A stretch of DNA of 64,000 nucleotides from JBAXTZ01 sp041666525 (GCA_041666525.1 JBAYGT010000005.1:76025-140024), one strand, 5' to 3'. Positions 17,315 to 26,461 are shown, numbered from the stretch's first letter. The notes: generated from the letters alone by a model not told the origin. Numbers and translations: made by a program.

Positions 17315-17968
17315 TCAACGTTTCCGTGCCAACAATAACCCATCGGCAATCGGCACTATTGCCGAATCCACCCGCTCGTCTGCATTGACTTTAGCACAAA
17401 ATGCAGCGGTCGTACGCGCAATTTTCTCGGTCGGTTCAACCACCCGGCCACCGCAAAACACATTATCTACTGCTACCAATCCACCGGCACGCAACAATAC
17501 CAGCGCATGTTCATAATACAACTCATTAGCTAATTTATTGGCATCAACGAACACAAAATCGAAGCTGCCCGGTTCAAGTTCCGCCAAAGCCGCAAGCGTT
17601 TGCTCAGCCGGCGCAATTATCAGTTCGATTTTATCCGACACCCCGGCGAGCTGCCAGTGTCTTCTGGCAATAGCGCCGGTTTCTACATCAATATCACAAG
17701 CAATAAGTTTGCCGTCTGCCGGCATTGCCTGCGCCACGCACAATGCACTATAGCCGGTGAACACACCAACTTCCAGTGCTTTTTTAGCATTAACCAGTTT
17801 TGCGAGCAATGCCATAAATTGCCCCTGTTCCGGCGCTATTTGAAAGTTTGACCGCGGATGTTTCGCCGTCTCCTCGCGTAACGCCAATTGAACCTCGGTT
17901 TCATTCGTCGAGTGTTTTACCAAAAATTCATACAATCCGTCCGTCATCTCAATCGTCCTATTTGCCAC
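17315..17968 (-). CDS. SAM-dependent O-methyltransferase (caffeoyl-CoA OMT-like)
   Basis: A 217-aa class I methyltransferase of the cation-dependent O-methyltransferase family. The SAM motif is LEVGVFTGYSALCVAQAM, followed by IACDIDVE and the metal/catalytic region FDFVFVDANK, with VAVDNVFCGG near the C-terminus. I chose the GTG at 17968 because GGAGGAA ends six bases before it; a TTG at 17980 lies inside that site. Bacterial members methylate catechol-like or tRNA-bound hydroxyls; the substrate here is unknown. It is a single gene between an outer-membrane protein and a divergent TPR gene. Confidence 0.82.
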   Translation of the reverse strand: MANRTIEMTDGLYEFLVKHSTNETEVQLALREETAKHPRSNFQIAPEQGQFMALLAKLVNAKKALEVGVFTGYSALCVAQAMPADGKLIACDIDVETGAIARRHWQLAGVSDKIELIIAPAEQTLAALAELEPGSFDFVFVDANKLANELYYEHALVLLRAGGLVAVDNVFCGGRVVEPTEKIARTTAAFCAKVNADERVDSAIVPIADGLLLARKR

Positions 17969-18093
17969 AAGTTCCTCCAAAATATTCTAATTGTGCATTG
18001 CCGTTTCCACATGCTATAATCTTCGTAAAATTTCTGTAATATGTCAATACGCTTGTTGTTTTTTATATAATCGTTTGGTAAGGATGGTTTCTG

Positions 18094-18645
18094 ATGAAAA
18101 AATTGTTACTTCTCTTAACGGCTTTGCTGATTTTAAGCACGTCTTCTGTCAGTCAGGCCTGGATTCCGGACTTTAACGAATCGTATAATGACGATATCAA
18201 CCGCGGCGATTATGACAGCGCGATTGCACTAATTCCTACCAATGCCAAGGCCTATTGGTTTCGCGGGCGAAGTGAAGTTTGGCACAGTCAGTTTGACGCC
18301 GCCATCAGCGATATGAATTATAGCATAAAACGCGACTACAATCTTACTGACTCATATTTTTATCGTGGCCGTGCCTATGCCGGCAAGGCCGTTGCTTCAA
18401 CTGATGCGGCAGCTTTGACCACACAGGCGATAGCTGATTTTAGCGAAACCATTAAGCGCGATCCTAACTACGGAAATGCCTATTTTTTCCGAGCCGGCGT
18501 TTACGAACAAACCGGTGAACTCAACTTGGCAATTGCCGACTATCAAAAATATCTGTCGCTAAAAAATGACAATACTGACCCGACACTTATTAACTATGCC
18601 AACCAAGCAATAGCATCTCTGCAAACTTGCTGTCAGGCAAATTAA
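18094..18645 (+). CDS. Exported TPR-repeat protein
   Basis: A 183-aa protein with a signal peptide (cleavage near SQA-WIP) and three to four tetratricopeptide units, for example AYWFRGRSEVWHSQFDAAI, SYFYRGRAYAGKA and AYFFRAGVYEQTGELNLAI. TPR units bind proteins, so a periplasmic scaffold is likely; the partner is unknown. AAGGATGG precedes the ATG and a TATAAT box (18066-18071) lies upstream. The corrinoid operon starts 43 bp downstream with no terminator between, so it may share the transcript. Confidence 0.8.
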   Translation: MKKLLLLLTALLILSTSSVSQAWIPDFNESYNDDINRGDYDSAIALIPTNAKAYWFRGRSEVWHSQFDAAISDMNYSIKRDYNLTDSYFYRGRAYAGKAVASTDAAALTTQAIADFSETIKRDPNYGNAYFFRAGVYEQTGELNLAIADYQKYLSLKNDNTDPTLINYANQAIASLQTCCQAN

Positions 18646-18688
18646 TCTCAAATTCGTGCCATAAAACTGAACTTTATCAGGAGGACAA

Positions 18689-19321
18689 ATGAGCTCAACC
18701 CTAAAACAAATTGCCGAAGCAATGTTGGATGGCCTGACCAAAAAAACCAAAGAACTTACTGAAAAAGCGGTCGCCGAAGGTATTCCGGCAAAAATGATTT
18801 TAGATGACGGACTGCTTGCCGGAATGCAAGAAGTCGGGGTGTTGTTCAAAGAAGGTGAATTGTTCGTCCCCGAAGTTTTAATTGCCGCAAAAGCAATGAA
18901 CATGGGCATGGAAGTATTGGCACCGCTTTTGGGTAGCGGCGATGTAAATCAACGCGGTATAGCTTTGCTCGCAACCGTTCAGGGGGACTTACACGACGTC
19001 GGTCTAAAACTGGTAGGTATGATGTTGAAGAGCAACGGTTATGAAATTATCAATCTCGGCATCGATGTCGCAACCGATGCCATCGTCGCTGCCGTAAAAG
19101 AACATCGCCCGAAAATCCTGGGGCTGTCGGCCATGTTAACTACTACAATGATTGTAACAAAAGACGTTATTGCTGCTTTGAAAACCGAAAAATTATACGA
19201 TAACTTGGTCGTAATGGTTGGCGGTGCGCCGGTTACCGAACAATTCGCCAACAGTGTCGGTGCACTATATGCTGCCGATGCATCGACCGCAGTTGACGTT
19301 GCGAACGCGGCATTGGCATAG
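18689..19321 (+). CDS. Corrinoid protein of a methyltransferase system (MtaC/MtbC/MttC family)
   Basis: A 210-aa methyl carrier. Residues 1-85 are the four-helix cap domain; residues 88-210 are a Rossmann-like B12-binding domain. The motif DLHDVG contains His-102, the lower axial ligand to cobalt, and GGAPVT lies further on. In such systems a substrate-specific methyltransferase loads a methyl group onto the cobalt and an MtaA-type enzyme passes it on. The latter is encoded in the same operon (21632), but no recognisable MtaB/MttB-like partner is present. GGAGG lies just upstream of the ATG. Confidence 0.9.
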   Translation: MSSTLKQIAEAMLDGLTKKTKELTEKAVAEGIPAKMILDDGLLAGMQEVGVLFKEGELFVPEVLIAAKAMNMGMEVLAPLLGSGDVNQRGIALLATVQGDLHDVGLKLVGMMLKSNGYEIINLGIDVATDAIVAAVKEHRPKILGLSAMLTTTMIVTKDVIAALKTEKLYDNLVVMVGGAPVTEQFANSVGALYAADASTAVDVANAALA

Positions 19322-19326
19322 ATTTT

Positions 19327-20238
19327 TTGAAAAAAAAGATATTTCTGCTAACCGGTTTTCTCGGTAGCGGCAAGACGACGTTTTTACAAAACTTACTGAC
19401 ACAGATTGCAGCAACACATAAAATCGGCGTTATTGTCAACGAATTTGGACGCGCCGGTATTGACGGCTCACTAATTGCCAGAGACGGTTTGGAGTTACAC
19501 GAGCTTTCCGGCGGGTCAATTTTTTGCGCATGTTTGAAAAGCAATTTTGTTGCGGCGTTAGATGTTTTTCTGGATTTGCCGCTTGATTACCTATTCATCG
19601 AAAGCAGCGGCCTGGCTGATCCGGCCGGATTTCATAAAATTTCCAGTTTTATCGATAAGAATGACTGCATTGACACAATTACGGTACTATGCGTTGTCGA
19701 CGGCAAATATTTTCTCGACCAGCTGGATATGTTTAATTCTGTAGAAACTCAAATTTGTGCTGCCGATATGGTGTTGGTAAACAAAATTGATTTAATTAGC
19801 GGCGAACTTTTAGCACAAATTGACGCAGCAATCGTCCAGCTGAACGCTACAGCCAAGATCGTCCATAGCTCGTTTGGTTCACTCAACTTAGCCGAATTCG
19901 AAGAAATCCGTTACCTGCATCCTAAATTATCCGTCAACGAACATCCGGCTTTTCGTCCGTTTACTCACACTTTGATTACCCAAAACAACCTTTCCCGTGA
20001 ACAACTGCACAATTTTCTCGCAGAAATCACTCCGCTCGCGCTACGAATTAAAGGCTTTCTGCTAATCGACTCTGGTTGCGTAAAAATTGATGTGGTTGGA
20101 AAAACGATAAATATTGTCAAATATGACCTGCCTGTCGAACCTAAACTGGAAATCATCGCCACTCAATCACTACCAATCAACCGCGAAATTAAAGCGGCCT
20201 GGCAAAAGCATTGCGCAGGCGAAATCATACTTTGCTAA
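19327..20238 (+). CDS. CobW/COG0523 family GTPase
   Basis: A 303-aa G3E-family P-loop GTPase. The P-loop is GFLGSGKTT (residues 10-18), then VNEFG, ESSGLADP (Walker B region) and NKID for guanine recognition. The metal-binding CxCC motif of classical CobW/ZNG proteins is reduced to CACL. The start is TTG, five bases after the corrinoid-protein stop, so it is coupled to that gene. By position it probably services the corrinoid protein (metallocentre insertion or reactivation); this is inference. The C-terminal domain is short and lacks the usual His-rich loop. Confidence 0.83.
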   Translation: MKKKIFLLTGFLGSGKTTFLQNLLTQIAATHKIGVIVNEFGRAGIDGSLIARDGLELHELSGGSIFCACLKSNFVAALDVFLDLPLDYLFIESSGLADPAGFHKISSFIDKNDCIDTITVLCVVDGKYFLDQLDMFNSVETQICAADMVLVNKIDLISGELLAQIDAAIVQLNATAKIVHSSFGSLNLAEFEEIRYLHPKLSVNEHPAFRPFTHTLITQNNLSREQLHNFLAEITPLALRIKGFLLIDSGCVKIDVVGKTINIVKYDLPVEPKLEIIATQSLPINREIKAAWQKHCAGEIILC

Positions 20239-20282
20239 ATAACTACACTCTCAATTAACCACAATAATTATTGGAGGCCTTT

Positions 20283-21635
20283 ATGACTGGTACCCAAAAA
20301 CGATTTCTCTGGATGATAATTTTTACGTCGGCGATCGCCGGCGTATTGTACGGTTACGATCTTGGCATAATTTCTGCCGCTTTTCTTGTTCTACCCAAGC
20401 ACATTCCCATGAACGAAACAATGATGGGCTTTCTCGGCTCGGCAGTGCTTTTTGGCGGAGCGTTCACAATTCTTATTGCCGGGCCATTGGCTGATTTCAT
20501 CGGCCGAAAAAAAATGATCGTGGCTGCCAATATAATCTTTCTCGTCGGCGTGGCGTTACTCGGTTTTGCGCAAACCTATATCGAGATTATCGCCGGCCGC
20601 CTCGTTCAAGGTGTCGGCGTCGGCATTATCACAATCGTTGTGCCGCTATACCTGGCCGAGGTCTTGCCGAGCAACTACCGCGGTCGCGGCATTTTGGCAT
20701 TTCAATTACTCCTGGCTTGCGGCATCTTTTTTGCCAATCTTGTCGGATTGCATTTTACCGCTTCAGAAAACTGGCGGGGAATGTTCCTCTCGAGCGGTCT
20801 CCCGTGTTTGTTATTATTATTGCTTTGTTTTGGACTGCCGGAATCGCCGCGCTGGTTGGTAGCGAAAGGCAAGAAGGTCCGCGCACTGAACATTCTGCGC
20901 AGAATAAATCCGCCCGCGTTGGCACAATCCGAAGTGCTGGATATCGAGTCCAATCTTGAAATGACTAAAGGCGAAAGCAATTGGCGCGCCTTATTTGATA
21001 AACGCTACACCTGGGCGTTGTTCCTGGTTTTTTCAAATGCAATTCTTATTCAACTAACCGGCATTAATTCCATTCTGCAATATAGCGGCATTATTTTGAA
21101 AGAAGCCGGGCTTGGTTCAAATGAAGCAGCGATGCTTGGCAGCACCATCTTAACCAGCGTAATTATTGTTATTCCGCTGTTGGTAATGTTTATTATCGAC
21201 AGCTTTGGACGAAAAAAAATCCTCTGTATCGGCACTGCCGGTGTTTTTGTTACCTTAGCGGCCGCCGCCACCGTATTTTTGACTATGGCGCCATCGACAA
21301 ATCGCGGCATCGCTATGATTGTTTGCCTAACCGCCTTTCTTATCTCCTACAGTTTCGGACCTAGCGGCGTAATCTGGCTGATGCTCTCCGAATTACTCCC
21401 CAATAAAATCCGTAGCGTCGGTATGAGTGCAGCATTGTTTGCCAATTCAATGGTTTCGTCAATTTTTGCTATTGTGTTTTTGCAACTATCCACATATATC
21501 GCTTACTCCGGCGTGTTTTATATGTGCTCAATTTTCGGATTGCTGTATTTCTATATCGCCTACAAATACGTTCCAGAAACCAAAGGCAAATCACTTGAAC
21601 AAATCGAACGGGAACTAGTCGGAGGTTTAAAATGA
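20283..21635 (+). CDS. MFS sugar-porter family transporter
   Basis: A 450-aa protein with 12 membrane helices and the hallmarks of the sugar porter family: GYDLGIISAA, DFIGRKK, PLYLAEVLPSNYRGRG, PESPRW, DSFGRKK, and a C-terminal PETKG. Characterised members carry hexoses, pentoses or inositol with protons. I chose ATG 20283, eight bases after GGAGG; a TTG at 20271 lies within that site. It sits inside the corrinoid operon and overlaps the next gene by ATGA, so its substrate is probably the methylated compound this operon demethylates. A methoxylated sugar or inositol would fit. Confidence 0.88.
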   Translation: MTGTQKRFLWMIIFTSAIAGVLYGYDLGIISAAFLVLPKHIPMNETMMGFLGSAVLFGGAFTILIAGPLADFIGRKKMIVAANIIFLVGVALLGFAQTYIEIIAGRLVQGVGVGIITIVVPLYLAEVLPSNYRGRGILAFQLLLACGIFFANLVGLHFTASENWRGMFLSSGLPCLLLLLLCFGLPESPRWLVAKGKKVRALNILRRINPPALAQSEVLDIESNLEMTKGESNWRALFDKRYTWALFLVFSNAILIQLTGINSILQYSGIILKEAGLGSNEAAMLGSTILTSVIIVIPLLVMFIIDSFGRKKILCIGTAGVFVTLAAAATVFLTMAPSTNRGIAMIVCLTAFLISYSFGPSGVIWLMLSELLPNKIRSVGMSAALFANSMVSSIFAIVFLQLSTYIAYSGVFYMCSIFGLLYFYIAYKYVPETKGKSLEQIERELVGGLK

Positions 21636-22624
21636 CACCTAAACAAAGATATGAGGCGATGTTAAAAGGACAACCGTATGATATAGTGCCGCGCACCCCG
21701 ATTCTGATGCGGCTAGCCGCTGAACAAATTGGTGCTGAATACATTGAATTTACCCGCAATCACAAAGTCATGGTTAAATCACAGATTTTTTGTGCCGAAA
21801 AATTTGGCATCGACCAACTGAGCGTTATTTCCGGCAGCTACGGTGAAACCCAGGGTTACGGCGGAGAAATCAGTTATCGCCCGCTCGGTCCGTACGTAAG
21901 CCATTTGCCGCTGGGTGATACGACTGATCTTAGCACGCTGCGCAATCCCGATCCGTTTACCACACCGTTGTTGATTGACCGTTTAGATGCTATCCGCGAA
22001 TATCGTCGCCTGACCGGTGACAATTACTCGGTATGTGGTTGGATTGAAGGGCCGGCGGCGCAGTCGGCGGACATGCGCGGTATTGAGCAGTTTTTAATGG
22101 ACTTAATTGAGGAACAGGAATTTTGCGCCGAGTGCATGGATCTGGTAACAGACAAAGCAATAATTTTTGCCAAAGCCCAGTGTGACGCCGGTGCCGATAC
22201 CATCGGCGTAGGTGATGCGATTGCCAGCCAGATTTCTTTGCGCACTTACAAAAAGCTGGTTTTCCCGCGTGAAAAACGGCTATTTGACGCAATCAAAGCA
22301 CTTGGTTGTTATACCAAACTGCATATTTGCGGCAACATTACTCACTTGCTGCCGGCTATCGCCGGGCTTGATGTCGATATCATTGACATCGACCATATGG
22401 TTGATATCAAAAAAGTCCGCGAAATTCTTGGCCAGCGAGTAACAATCACCGGCAATATCGATCCGGTATTAGTCATGACTTCTAATCCGGAAACAATCGA
22501 GCAAGCGATGCGCGAAACTTACACTGCTGTCGGGGCGCCCTATCTGCTGAACGCCGGTTGCGAAGTACCGCCGGGAACTCCTGATGATAATTTAAAAGCG
22601 CTGTGCTTGGAAATAACCATATGA
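21632..22624 (+). CDS. Uroporphyrinogen-decarboxylase-family methyltransferase (MtaA/MtbA-like)
   Basis: A 330-aa zinc methyltransferase with a UroD-type barrel. Zinc ligands of the MtaA group are visible: His-231 and Cys-233 in LHICGN and Cys-310 in NAGCEVPPGTP. The porphyrin-decarboxylase substrate residues are not evident. In known systems this enzyme moves the methyl group from the corrinoid protein to coenzyme M or tetrahydrofolate. Because the operon has no separate substrate:corrinoid enzyme, it could itself be the demethylating component. Its start overlaps the transporter stop, and its stop overlaps the start of an outer-membrane protein (ATGA both times). Confidence 0.88.
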   Translation: MTPKQRYEAMLKGQPYDIVPRTPILMRLAAEQIGAEYIEFTRNHKVMVKSQIFCAEKFGIDQLSVISGSYGETQGYGGEISYRPLGPYVSHLPLGDTTDLSTLRNPDPFTTPLLIDRLDAIREYRRLTGDNYSVCGWIEGPAAQSADMRGIEQFLMDLIEEQEFCAECMDLVTDKAIIFAKAQCDAGADTIGVGDAIASQISLRTYKKLVFPREKRLFDAIKALGCYTKLHICGNITHLLPAIAGLDVDIIDIDHMVDIKKVREILGQRVTITGNIDPVLVMTSNPETIEQAMRETYTAVGAPYLLNAGCEVPPGTPDDNLKALCLEITI

Positions 22625-23298
22625 AAAAGCTACTGGCACCGTTACTTGCCTTTACACTATTATGCGCAACTGCAGCGGCCGCGCCGCTGACCGATTTTCA
22701 TAATAACACATTCCAGATTGACGTCGGATTTTGTCCCATAGTTAGCCAATCAGGCACAAACGCATCCGGTCCGGTAATTATGCCCAATGTTTCAGACTAT
22801 AGCGGTAATTTGACTTATGCGTTTACTGATTTCGTTGCACTGCGGCTGGGCATGACGTCGCTCACTAACTCCACCGTTTCATGGAACAACATCGACACCG
22901 GAGTTTTAGGCCTGACACAGGCCAACTTGCAAGTAGTAGTCAATCCCAGTGAATATATCCAGCCGTTTTTTGGATTACAATATGCGGTTTCTAACTTCCA
23001 AAATCAAACCGGCGGCAATTGGAAAAATCTGGACTACAAGCAAACCGGAATTTGCGGCGGGCTACAATTGACTTTGCCGCTTACCGATTTGTTCAAGCTC
23101 AATGCGAACGGAATGTACGGAACATATTTCAGTTCGGCGTATGCCGGAATCACATTATGCCTGTTTGGACAATTAGACATCGATGGTGGTTATGTTTATG
23201 AATATTACAACACCGGCTCACTTGATGATTCACCGTTGGGCGCGCCAACATCTGTCTCCGCGCAAGGGCTGCGCATGGGTGTGAGCTTAAGAATATAG
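22621..23298 (+). CDS. Outer-membrane beta-barrel protein coupled to the corrinoid operon
   Basis: A 225-aa protein with a signal peptide (MKKLLAPLLAF, cleavage near AAA-APL) and regularly spaced beta-strand segments to the C-terminus (LRMGVSLRI). The ATG at 22621 overlaps the stop of the methyltransferase gene, so translation is coupled. Placement as the last gene of the operon suggests a dedicated outer-membrane pore or receptor for the methylated substrate; this is inference. No named family is recognised. Confidence 0.72.
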   Translation: MKKLLAPLLAFTLLCATAAAAPLTDFHNNTFQIDVGFCPIVSQSGTNASGPVIMPNVSDYSGNLTYAFTDFVALRLGMTSLTNSTVSWNNIDTGVLGLTQANLQVVVNPSEYIQPFFGLQYAVSNFQNQTGGNWKNLDYKQTGICGGLQLTLPLTDLFKLNANGMYGTYFSSAYAGITLCLFGQLDIDGGYVYEYYNTGSLDDSPLGAPTSVSAQGLRMGVSLRI

Positions 23299-23301
23299 CC
23301 T

Positions 23302-23320
23302 TATCGAAAAATTTTCGATA
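23302..23320. promoter_or_regulatory. Perfect 19-bp palindrome before a TATAAT box
   Basis: TATCGAAAA-A-TTTTCGATA is perfect (9-1-9). It starts four bases after the preceding stop and ends 19 bp before a consensus -10 (23340-23345), so it covers the expected -35 position. It may be an operator for the LPP20-like gene. A related TTATCGA/TCGATAA pair lies before the outer-membrane protein gene at 36927. Confidence 0.4.
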
Positions 23321-23388
23321 GTTTCTGCATAATATATGTTATAATTATGCCAAGTTCAAAAATGGATAAAATAGTTTCGGAGGAACAA

Positions 23389-24270
23389 ATGAAAAAGAGT
23401 TTAGTTATTCTACTTACCTTGTTGCTCGTGGTTTCATCCGGCGCGTTTTGTTTGGCCGACACAACGGTCAGTAGCACCAGTGGTTTGCAAGGCGATACCA
23501 TCCAAGCTGACGGTTACGGCGTGGCAAAGCCCTCGATAAATCCGGCACAAGCTTCAATACTGGCGCAACGCGCCGCTAAAGCTGACGCATACCGCAATCT
23601 TGTTGAGCAGATTCAAGGTGTTCAAATCGATGCCACCACAACTGTTCAAGATGCAATGGTAACCAATGACACCATCGTTACCAAAGTTAATGGTTTTGTC
23701 AGAGGCGCAAAAGTTGTTTTATCAGAACCAATTGCCGGCGGCGGCTGGCATATAGTTCTTTCCATTCCGCTATATGGCGCCAACGGCCTGGCTCCGTTAG
23801 TAGCAGACACAATTCGCGCTAATGAACCAGCTGCCGAGGCTTACGCCCCGGTTACTTCCGACAACATCCCTCAAGCCAATCTGACTCCTGTTCCGGCAAC
23901 TACTTTACCGGCAATTTCTGTGCCGGCCGTCAGCCAGGGTCCGGCAACCGGATTAATTCTCGACTGCCGCGGCACTTCGGCTGAACGAACAATGGCACCG
24001 GTAATTTACAACGAAAGCGGTCAGGTAATTTATTCCAGCCGTAATATTGCCTATGATGTGCTAATCAATTCAGGTTTATGCGACTATGTTGTCAAAAGTT
24101 CGACAGACTATTCACGGGCCGGAAATACTCCGCTCATGATCAGGCCGATCGCCCTAAGAGACTTTAACCGTAACTTTGTTGTTAGCAACGCCGATGGCGC
24201 AAGAATTTTGGCTGCTGACGCTCAAGGTGGCATGTTAGCAAAAGCAGCAATGGTTGTTTTAGTCAACTAA
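23389..24270 (+). CDS. LPP20-like exported protein
   Basis: A 293-aa protein with a signal peptide but no proper lipobox Cys, so it is probably periplasmic rather than lipid-anchored. Residues 40-130 match the LPP20/FlgT-N pattern: ADGYGVAK, then AQRAAKADAYRNLVEQIQGV, then FVRGAKVV. The middle is Pro/Ala-rich (about 145-195). The C-terminal domain (GLILDCRGTSAERTMAPVIYN) is typical of long family members. The start at 23389 has GGAGG seven bases upstream. The role of the family is not established; it is linked to the cell envelope and motility apparatus. Confidence 0.78.
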   Translation: MKKSLVILLTLLLVVSSGAFCLADTTVSSTSGLQGDTIQADGYGVAKPSINPAQASILAQRAAKADAYRNLVEQIQGVQIDATTTVQDAMVTNDTIVTKVNGFVRGAKVVLSEPIAGGGWHIVLSIPLYGANGLAPLVADTIRANEPAAEAYAPVTSDNIPQANLTPVPATTLPAISVPAVSQGPATGLILDCRGTSAERTMAPVIYNESGQVIYSSRNIAYDVLINSGLCDYVVKSSTDYSRAGNTPLMIRPIALRDFNRNFVVSNADGARILAADAQGGMLAKAAMVVLVN

Positions 24271-24315
24271 TTTTGCATGATCCAAAAACGCAAATTGGAT
24301 TTTCAAAGTTTTGCA

Positions 24316-24354
24316 AAAGACATTTTCGAAGATTTTTCGGAAGTGTCTTTTTTT
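24316..24354 (+). terminator. Terminator of the LPP20-like gene
   Basis: AAAGACA(T)TT(T)CGAA pairs with TTCGGAAGTGTCTTT, including wobble pairs, and runs into T7. Confidence 0.75.
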
Positions 24355-24498
24355 ATTTAAATAAATAATTTATTTTTCAGTAAATGCAGGATAATGCACC
24401 GATCACGGGGAATATTATATGTTCGAAGATGATTTGTAAAATACAGCTTCTATCGAACTTACGTAACGATAAATATTTTGTGAGAGGGATTACTTATT

Positions 24499-25434
24499 TT
24501 GAAAAACACAACAGCCTTTGATTTGTACCAACTGTTCCACCAGAACAACACACCGCGCAAATATCCGCAGCGACTTCATTTCCGCGGTGTGGACGGTTAT
24601 GACGTTTACAATGCTTCAGCGCCGTTTCTTTCTATTGGAAAAGAGCTTATTGCCGGACGGGTGGAAAAACGCGACAGTGAACACTCCAAGGTAATGTTTT
24701 TCGAAAAAGTTAACCACGAATTTATTTTGCTTTCCGATGCTCCGGTATTTACATTGCAGGATCCTTGTATTACCCGCATTAACGGCGAACTGATTTTGAG
24801 CGGTGTAGAAATATTTCCACACCCGGATAACCCGGGCGCATTGTGGTGGCGTACGGCTTTTTACCGTGGCAAAGACGTATATTCACTTGAACGGTTTACC
24901 GCCGGGCCAAACGGCATGAAAGATATCCGGCTGTGCGAACTTAAAGATGGAAAAATTGCAGTATTCACCCGGCCGCGTCATCCGATGGGCGAAATGGGTT
25001 CTGAAGGTGGCCGCGGCGTAATCGGGTACGTTGAAATCGACAATCTTGCGGAATTAGTGCCGGACAAACTCAACCAGGCACAGCATCTGGATCAAATCTC
25101 CGGACACAGCTGGTTGGGCGCCAATGAAGTTTTTTGTCTGAACGACACACTGCTTGGCGTACTTTGCCACGTGGCGATGTTTGATTTCAATAGTAGCCGC
25201 CATTATTTTGCGGCAGTATTTACTTTTAACAGAAAGACGCTCCAACCCGGGCCATTGGAAATAATCGCCGAACGCAATGACTATTTACCCGGACCGGCAA
25301 AATGTCCGGATTTGCATGATGTAATTTTCCCCGCATGTCTGCGCTTCAATGAAGACCGGGCCTGGTTAATCTGCGGCGTGAGTGATTGTGAAATGCAATC
25401 GCTGGAAATTGTCAATCCGTTCAAAAATCTATAA
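24499..25434 (+). CDS. DUF1861 (MTP-1 family) protein, predicted glycan-acting beta-propeller
   Basis: A 311-aa cytoplasmic protein with beta-propeller-like spacing and motifs seen in DUF1861 proteins: DVYNASAPF, EKRDSEHSKVMFFE, LQDPCITRI, GPNGMKDIRL, VFTRPRHP, GRGVIGYVEI. The fold is related to five-bladed glycosidases, and family members accompany carbohydrate operons; no reaction is established. It starts with TTG (24499) eight bases after GAGAGGG. As first gene of an ABC sugar-uptake operon it probably processes the imported saccharide. Confidence 0.65.
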   Translation: MKNTTAFDLYQLFHQNNTPRKYPQRLHFRGVDGYDVYNASAPFLSIGKELIAGRVEKRDSEHSKVMFFEKVNHEFILLSDAPVFTLQDPCITRINGELILSGVEIFPHPDNPGALWWRTAFYRGKDVYSLERFTAGPNGMKDIRLCELKDGKIAVFTRPRHPMGEMGSEGGRGVIGYVEIDNLAELVPDKLNQAQHLDQISGHSWLGANEVFCLNDTLLGVLCHVAMFDFNSSRHYFAAVFTFNRKTLQPGPLEIIAERNDYLPGPAKCPDLHDVIFPACLRFNEDRAWLICGVSDCEMQSLEIVNPFKNL

Positions 25435-25459
25435 ATTCAAACTTTAAGGCGAGGTGTAT

Positions 25460-26461
25460 ATGCTCGAAGGATTTACGACTGATTATTTACCAACCACGCT
25501 GCGCTGGGCAGGCGTTGCGATCGTGATGATCGCTTTAATGATAGCAACTTTCTGGACGCTGCGCCGCTTCAAAGTCCGGCATGAGGCAGCAATCGGTTTT
25601 GTATTTACGTTACCGATGACGCTAAACTTATTGATATTTACGCTGTACCCGTTCCTCTATTCGTTCTATTTGAGTTTTACGGAATTCAATATGTTTCAAG
25701 CACCGAAATGGGTCGGCCTAACCAACTACATAACAATGTTTACCAACGATACCTATTTTTGGCCATCCTGCAGCCTGACGCTAAAATATGCACTGTACAG
25801 TGTTCCGCTCAGCATTGTTGCCTCGGTTGCGGTTGCATTAATATTAAATCGTCCGATCAAAGCTGTCGGATTTTGGCGAACGCTGTATTATGTACCGGCG
25901 GTGCTGCCCGCTGCGGCAACTATGCTGCTCTGGCGCTGGATGTTCGCGCCTAATTCCGGATTGATAAATTACATGCTGTCACCGTTTTTGATGTTATTTG
26001 GCCTGCAACCGCCAGAGTGGTATACTGACCCCCAGCTCGTCTTGAGTGTGTTTGTAATCACGAGCCTGTGGGGGGTTTTTGGTGCCAACTCGGTAATTCT
26101 GCTGGCTGGATTGAAAAATGTTCCGACTGAACTGTATGAAGCTGCCAACCTCGACGGCGCTGGCGTACTGCAAAAATTCCGCCACATTACCCTGCCGATG
26201 ATCAGCCCGGCCTTATTTTACACGTTGATTACCGGAATAATCGGCGCCCTGCAAATCTTCACCCAAGCCTTTTTCATGAAAATACCGGCAGAAATGGGCT
26301 CTTTTCTTAGCGTCCGTATTTATCAGGAAGCGTTTCAGTTCAGCCATTTCGGCTACGCCGCGGCGATGGCCTGGTTCATGCTAATCTGTATTTTCCTCCT
26401 GACAATTATTGTGTTTAAATCGTCATCCGCCTGGGTTTATTACGAAAACGAAGCTAAATAA
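25460..26461 (+). CDS. Sugar ABC transporter permease, MalF type
   Basis: A 333-aa inner-membrane permease with about seven helices, the first set off from the rest as in MalF-type subunits. The EAA loop YEAANLDGAGVLQKFRHITL that docks the ATPase is present. I chose ATG 25460 after GGCGAGG rather than the in-frame GTG two codons earlier, which lies in the ribosome site. The MalG-type partner follows 40 bp later. Confidence 0.9.
   Translation: MLEGFTTDYLPTTLRWAGVAIVMIALMIATFWTLRRFKVRHEAAIGFVFTLPMTLNLLIFTLYPFLYSFYLSFTEFNMFQAPKWVGLTNYITMFTNDTYFWPSCSLTLKYALYSVPLSIVASVAVALILNRPIKAVGFWRTLYYVPAVLPAAATMLLWRWMFAPNSGLINYMLSPFLMLFGLQPPEWYTDPQLVLSVFVITSLWGVFGANSVILLAGLKNVPTELYEAANLDGAGVLQKFRHITLPMISPALFYTLITGIIGALQIFTQAFFMKIPAEMGSFLSVRIYQEAFQFSHFGYAAAMAWFMLICIFLLTIIVFKSSSAWVYYENEAK

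Noticed and set aside
21632..22624. True uroporphyrinogen decarboxylase of haem synthesis.
   Set aside because: The His-x-Cys...Cys zinc ligands and the operon with a corrinoid protein fit the MtaA group instead.
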